Assembly: GCF_023973825.1 (NCBI RefSeq)
Contig: NC_090126.1
Coordinates: 1,349,001 to 1,413,000, forward strand
Length of the DNA: 64,000 nucleotides
Reading direction: 5' to 3'
DNA from: Plasmodium brasilianum
Lineage: Eukaryota > Apicomplexa > Aconoidasida > Haemosporida > Plasmodiidae
This document shows positions 57,990 through 64,000 of this stretch, piece after piece. The notes beneath the pieces were generated by a model, which worked only from the letters and a program-made list of their open reading frames with translations, was not told the origin of the DNA and searched no databases. Numbering within the stretch: position 1 is the stretch's first letter; the number at the start of each line of letters is the position of its first letter. The translations under genes and the position numbers were made by a program.

Positions 57990-60900
57990 ATGATGACGCA
58001 AGTAATAACGTCAACAATGAATGTTGAGAAGGATAGAGCATTATTCATGAATAAGTTAAGAGAAGAGGTACAAAAGGTGAAGGGGTACTGTGTTATTGAA
58101 AATGTGTTATCATCATGGCTAATGAAAAGGCAAATTAAAATGAATATTAACATAAAAGAAAAAAAAAAAGAGGGAAGGATAAAGAGAAAGCAAGGGTATT
58201 TATTTTATTTAATTGAATCAAAATATTTAAACAAAATCCTGGGTAAAGTATTTTTTAATAAAAAATGTGTAAAAAATTTTTTAAATAGGAATAATAATAG
58301 TAATAATGATTCTTCGTATTGTTGTGTAAAGAAAATAATCCAAATAAAAAAAAAAAATAAGCATGTTGTTATTGCAAGTTTAAGCGATACATCTATTAAA
58401 TCTTCGCTTCATTTTGTATATCGAGGAAAAAGTTTTTTTATTTTTGTTAATATTAGTCATTATGTAAATAAAGAGTTATTCAACCATACGAAGGAATGTT
58501 CAGATTCATCAATTGTAGTATTTGTTTATGAGTCCGATTGTACCCGCACACTGGGGGATGACAATGAAACGCGTAGTTATGACATAAGTGTAAGGAATAT
58601 CCATCCTAAGAATTACAGAAGTATTTGTGATAATAACTACGCATGTGAAAAAGACTACTGGGAAGGGCGTAAGGCTGCTCTTTTTGGAGCCCATGAATAT
58701 TTAAGGAAAAATGGCCTATGTGGTAGGGAAACGACCATAGAAGGGATTAGCGGTGGAATTAGAGTTGAAATTAGAGGCGAAACTAGAGGTAGAATTAGCG
58801 GTAGAGGTTGTATAAATATTGGTGGTCGTTCCCAGGGGGAAAAGGGCAGTTGCTCCTCGAACGAACACTGTAGCAGTTTTTCATCCCTCTACAAAAAGGA
58901 AAGAAAAAAGGAACAAATAGGCGAAAAAAAAGGAAAAAAAATAGATGAAAACATTGTGTGTACAAAAAAATATGTTGATCGTTATCTTCTACTAATTAAC
59001 TACATAACACATGACACAATACTTCAGTTCTCGTTCATTAAATTATGCGATTATATTTTATATAAATACCTACAGCATGATGATGTTCATAAGAGTGCAC
59101 TCGAGAGTGTAGCTAGTGCGCATAATGAAAAAGGTTTAGGTACTAGTTACATTTTTAGGGAAAATATACGGAGATGGTTCAACAGTGAAAGAGGTAGTAT
59201 ATATCGTGAAGCTACAAAAAGAGGAATGACAATAAACCGTTACATACTAAACCGAAGTTATACAAACATAAATTTGAAAAACGGTGTAACGTATCATTAT
59301 GTAACTAACAAGGGAAATGATAAACTGGAGGGTGATAATGACGAAAAGCTTTTGGAGGAAACAAAACTTGAAATTACCGTTTATATTAAAAAAAAAAAAA
59401 ATTTAATAGTTGTAAGTCTTATTTTTCCCTTAACATGTTCAGAAAATCCAATTCGGATAAGAAAAAGACAAGTAGTTATGTTCAAATTAGTGGTATGGAA
59501 AATTTAAAAAAAATTTCTGACTTGTTAATACAAAAAAATAGTCATATATATATATATAGCAATAGACTGAAAAGGGAAAAAGAATTTTTTCTTTTTTTTA
59601 ATAATATTAATAAATGTTTTTATATATTTATTTCTCCTTTATTAATTTATTTTAATAAGCAAAATTCGGAGTTGTTACATATAAATACAAATGAGCAGCA
59701 AAAAAAAGGGTCTACTAATTTCCATTTGATAATTGAATTTTTAATAGAGCTCCTTTACTTAATCCGTGAAATGTTTGTTAAAAAAAAAAAATTATCAAAG
59801 AAGCTTCAGAAGTATATTTCAAATAAAACATTGAAGGGGTATATAAATTATAGTTCTCTTAGTACTTATGTGGCAGTGAAAAAAAAGAGAAAAATGGGGA
59901 AAATAGAAGAAAATGGAATAAAGAAAAAGAAATATATGTGCACATACACATTTCATACGGTTACTGAAAATTATTTTTTAGCACAAGAGGAAGACTTTTC
60001 ATTGAATAGGAAGTTATTTAAAAAAATAAAAAAAATTTTGCGGAAATGCTCCCACTTGAACAAAAATATTATTCTAAATTTTGTAGAAAAAAATTTAGAA
60101 AAAGTTTGCACACATGTCAAAGATTTGTTAACATGGTGCAGCCAATTCAGTGCAGCAAGTTTGTGCAGACGAGGATATAACATATATTTGTATTTCTGTA
60201 GAAAGGAATTGACGCCGCTTAGTAACGCAAAGGAACATTCAGAGATGAGTGATCATATTATAAGTAATAGAGGAAAATGCAGAGTTAAGTGCAGCGATAA
60301 GTACGTCGGAAAAAGTATCAATAAACCTAGCAGTAAATGCAGCAGTATACGCAGGGATAACTGGGGTGATGATACATCCTCGCACAGTGACAGTGGTAAC
60401 AAAGACGAATTGAGAAATAGAGGCAAGGCAAGCACCCATTTAATATGTTCATTCAAAGTGGTATCAAGAATGGATAAAATAGTAAAAGTATTGAAACACA
60501 TACTCATATGCTTATTATACATTTTTAGTAAACTCGAAAAAAACTTCTCTAATTTGGACACTATATATAAACTGAAATGTCTTCATTATCTCATTAACGC
60601 ATTTCCATATCTCTACATTTGTTATCTAAAAAAAGAAAAATTGAAGAGCTTTTATTATAAAAAATATATTCGTCATAGTAGACTTCCCTTCTTTAAACAC
60701 TCGATGAAGAATACATACAATAAGCATATGTTAAAGTGTGTAATGAGGGAAAAAAAAAAAAAAAAAAAAGACTTCTGAAGTGTATTTTTTTTAAGCAGAA
60801 GGAATTTTTTTTCTTGTTAAAAGTGCAGAAATATATTTTATATTTTTACCTGTACTTGTTCAGAAAATTTTGCAAAAACAGGTTTGTATCAAACTGTAGC

Positions 60901-62611
60901 TTTAGCGACATTTCCTCCACAGAGCGAAAAAAAGGTATACGTTCAACAAAAAAAAAAAAAAAAAAAAATATTGAGAGTAAACAACTATACAAGTGAATTA
61001 TTACATAAGAGATTTTACACTTTTCTTAAAAAAATTAGAGAAGAAAAAAGAAAAAAGAAAATTTACTCCTACTTTCAAAAATGTATGAATGTTCTTCTTT
61101 TAAGTAATAGCAAAAATGGTTCATTTGAAAATGCAAAAGCGTGTAATTACGTGCACACAAGAGAAAAGAGAAAAAAGGAGGTGAAGGAACATAAAAAAAA
61201 AAATGGAAATAAACCAAAAAAAGAACAAAACAGTGGAAAAAAAAATGACATATATATATTGAGGCCCATAAGTATGGATAAACATTATTTAGAAAGAGAA
61301 AAAAAGAAAAAAGGGAAAAATAGCAAAAAGGGGAGTAGTAATTATTCCAGTAGTAGTCAGCTTACCACAAGTGATAATGTGGTATATGACTTCACACCTG
61401 ATGATAAACAGACAGAGCAGACACTGGTGAAATATACATTTAATAAAAATAGGAGGAACGAAAACATATTTATAAAAGACAAAGAATATTGCAGATTTTT
61501 TATTTTGAAGAAAATGAAAAGGACTGTGTCTAAATGCGGCACTTTCTTAATCAATAAGGTGAAAGAACAAATTTATAAAAAAAAAAATTTATTTTTTCTA
61601 AATGTAAATATGCATAAAATAATTTTAATAAAGATGGTAAAGCATCTTCAATGTGAAGCTAAAAATGTTATAACTGATATTCTAAAAATGGGGGAAAGCA
61701 GTATGATGGGAATGAGGGGCTGTGGATATGCGGATGGTCAACATGGCGATGATCCGCACAGCGATAATGCCAAAAGAAATGACAAAGGGAAGGATACTAA
61801 TACATCCTTTATTAACCACCATGAAGCAGAGAAACTACTATATCTTGTGTGTAAAAAAATTCGAATTAATAAAAACTTCTCTGTATTTAACATTATGAAT
61901 GTACTTATAAAAAAAAAAAAAAATGTACATTATACAAAAATACCAAATATTGATGATCAAATAATTAGTAGCTTTTTTCATTATGAAAAATGTTCAATTA
62001 ACCAAATCTTTGAAAAGAATAAATCTCGTCCGTACAAAATTACGCTGAACTATTTAGTCTTTTTTATAAATGGGCATATTACCTGTACTGTTCATAATTT
62101 TTTTACCAATAATTATGAAAAATTAACTAAATCACAGGACAAAATTTATTTTATAAATATACAAAAGAATGATTTTATTAAAAACATGTTTGTTGAAACA
62201 ACCTTATATTTTTTGGAGTACCTCTTTTCATATATAAGTGGTACTATCAGCTTTATACGTAAAGGTGAAGGCACAACCCCAGCAAAAAAAATAGTAACAA
62301 ATGCGGAAGCGGAAAAAGATGAAATAGAAAAAAAGGAGGAAGAAAAAAACAAAAGTCATTTTAATGTATGCAAAATATTTTGCTACGAAATAGAGCAAAA
62401 CGTGTGTGAAATAAAAAAAATATATAAGGTAAAAAGGAAGGGAAAATTTTTTTTAAACGTTTTTATATTTTCAAAAAAAGATCTTCTCTTTGTTTATTCG
62501 TACAATAAAAAGAATAAAAGTGCCATATTCAACCCTTTTTTTGTCAAATTTTTAAATCAAAATGAATTATATGACGTTTATTTAGACAGATTAAACTTTA
62601 GGAACGCATGA
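57990..62611 (+). CDS. Long unrecognised basic protein, frame broken at three poly-A runs
   Basis: Four consecutive plus-strand reading frames with the same Lys/Asn/Ile/Phe-rich character tile this stretch. They run from ATG 57990 to about 59,400, then (another frame) to about 60,760, then to about 60,960, then to the stop at 62611. Each change of frame falls exactly at a poly-A run: 14 A at 59388-59401, 20 A at 60750-60769, and 22 A at 60947-60968. After the first run the downstream frame stays open upstream of its first ATG. Joined, this would be one protein of about 1,535 residues. Homopolymer length errors in the assembly are the simplest explanation; slippage on A-runs or a decaying gene are others. 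I see no signal peptide and no recognisable domain. There is a Gly/Arg/Ile-rich repeat near 58,730-58,830 and a Lys/Arg-rich stretch near 61,030-61,330. Confidence 0.65.
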
Positions 62612-62755
62612 GCCAGGGAGCATAATGAGAATAAGGAATAAGCTGGTCAAGCTACACATGAAGGGTGAGGTCTTGCTTATTCCAAAGTGCCGAAAGGATG
62701 GCATGATTTTTTTGAAAAAAAAAAAAAAAAGATACATGCACACATACATACACAT

Positions 62756-62799
<44 letters not shown>

Positions 62800-64000
62800 G
62801 CTTCCCTTCCTTTTAGGGATATAATCCCCTTTTGCATAATTTGACCAGGTCAATAATTCCGCACGTCAAACTCTGTTGATGCAAAATCAAAATAGCTTAC
62901 CATTCTGAACTATTAAGATATAGATCATAATTATGTAGGCAGGAAGAACGAAACATCCCAAAGAATAAAAAAAGAGAAGCGTTTATTATATAAATCTTTA
63001 TGATTTTATTTTTGTTTTTATATTTTTTTACTTTTATATCTGCCGTAGCAGAACCTTAAGTACATGTTTTTTTCCCCCCTTTCTTTAAATGCCCTATATT
63101 ATGACATATTAATTGAAATAACATATATTTTTTGTAATTTTTAAAAACAAATTTTGAAGTGGTCAATTTTTTTAGTAATGTATGTATAATATTAATTTGG
63201 TAAAAAAAAAAAAAAAAAAAAAAAAAATTGAACTTGACCTTTTTTGTTTATTTCCTGACAATATGTTTGAGTATTCCCTTTACACATACATGATGGTCAA
63301 TTTTTTTTTTTTTTATTACGTATTTTTTTCCTTCGTATTTTAATCCTTTGTATTTTATTCTTTAGTATTTTAATCCTTCGATTTTAAGCTTTCATATCTT
63401 ATTCTTTCTGTTTTATCCTTTCGTATTTTTTCTTTTTTTTATATCTTTTATTTTGTTCATTTCTTTTCCTTTTTCTTTTCCTTTTCCTTTTCCTTTTCTT
63501 TTTCCTTTTCTTTTTCTTTTTTTTTTTTTTTATTTGAGGTCCTAAAAAAAATAGAAAAATATTAATATAGAGAAAATTCCAAAAAAAGAAAAACATCTAG
63601 ACAGAACGTTTAAAAAGAGGTACACAATATAAAAAAAAAAAAAAATAAGAAAAAGGATATACAGTAGACTTGAGCGAACACAGTTTGTGCCTACACGGGT
63701 TATATCCAAACTCCTTTACAAACACATAATAATACAATACACCAAATGCACACCTGTGCAAAGAGGTAAGAAGCAATTTGGAATAAGAAAAAAGAATTTC
63801 AAGCTCTTGATAAATATATAGGCAAAATCATTGCGTAAAATAATGCACAACCGTAGAGCACGGGGTGGAAGTGAGGGTATGACAAATTTACTCTAGTCTG
63901 AAGCGGCACAGGAAAAGGTGGAAAATAGAAAATTAGAGAAGTAGAAATATAAAAAATTAAAAAAGTAGCAAAATAGAAATATAGCAAAACAGCAAAAAAC
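62612..64000. other. 3' flanking and intergenic DNA to the window end
   Basis: Contains (TA)n at 62,759-62,796, poly-A of about 27 at 63,201, a pyrimidine-rich tctttc/ccttttcctttt block at 63,410-63,535, and an a-g-rich end with imperfect aaaatagaaatata-like repeats (63,925-64,000). No gene supported. Confidence 0.7.
63425..63532. repeat. Polypyrimidine tract (CTTTTC)n
   Basis: More than 100 bases of almost pure T and C on the plus strand, with repeated ccttttcctttt units, ending in poly-T. It could form triplex DNA. It yields a spurious Lys/Arg ORF on the minus strand. Confidence 0.85.

Noticed and set aside
59400..59445. A 31-base intron (gtaagt...tgttcag) explaining the first frame change in the 58-62 kb gene
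   Set aside because: Too short for a spliceosomal intron here, and the downstream frame is already open before it; the poly-A run explains the shift better.
1..64000. tRNA or rRNA genes
   Set aside because: Scanned for the T-loop consensus (GTTCRANTC) and for GC-rich 70-90 base blocks; none had a matching D-arm or acceptor stem.

Overview
The window is nuclear DNA of a malaria parasite (Plasmodium). The evidence is the extreme A+T bias, the pervasive poly-A/poly-T and (TA)n tracts between genes, short GT-AG introns, Asn/Lys/Glu-rich insertions inside conserved domains, and the gene set itself. From memory, the gene order (CorA-like Mg transporter, MSH2, centromere, lipase, QCR6, phosphoenolpyruvate carboxylase) matches the centromeric part of P. 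falciparum chromosome 14 in reverse orientation. The repeats and sequence suggest a different species, perhaps P. malariae or P. ovale, but I cannot fix it.

Layout. 1-6.1 kb: two minus-strand genes, a CorA/Mrs2-type Mg2+ channel cut by the window edge, and the mismatch-repair ATPase MSH2. 8.1-10.7 kb: a six-exon polytopic membrane protein (plus strand) whose splice phases all close. 10.7-19.6 kb: a 9-kb gene desert holding a core of about 2.4 kb that is about 97% A+T, which I call the centromere; both flanking genes are transcribed towards it. 19.65-24.8 kb: a seven-exon gene for a helical-repeat plus coiled-coil protein (minus). 26.4-28.5 kb: two small genes back to back. One is a SelS-like tail protein whose second exon has an in-frame TGA as the penultimate codon (probable selenocysteine). 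The other is a three-exon secretory or membrane protein. 29.0-33.6 kb: a large secreted class-3 lipase with about 27 copies of an 8-residue repeat. 35.2-38.7 kb: a trigger-factor chaperone with a likely plastid-targeting leader exon. 39.9-40.2 kb: the complex III hinge subunit QCR6. 40.7-47.0 kb: a two-exon 2,025-residue protein that I read as a divergent Rab3GAP catalytic subunit. 49.2 kb: a 66-residue zinc-finger protein with Sgf11-type spacing. 53.4-56.9 kb: phosphoenolpyruvate carboxylase. 58.0-62.6 kb: one long unrecognised coding region broken by three frame changes, each exactly at a poly-A run.

The genes do not form an operon-like system. They are independent eukaryotic housekeeping genes: metal transport, DNA repair, respiration, carbon fixation, plastid protein folding, membrane traffic. 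The most rewarding leads are the probable SelS selenoprotein, the Rab3GAP-like protein, the plastid trigger factor, the Sgf11-like finger, the poly-A frame changes, the centromere core, and several strong hairpins in otherwise featureless intergenic DNA. No tRNA, rRNA, CRISPR or mobile element was seen.
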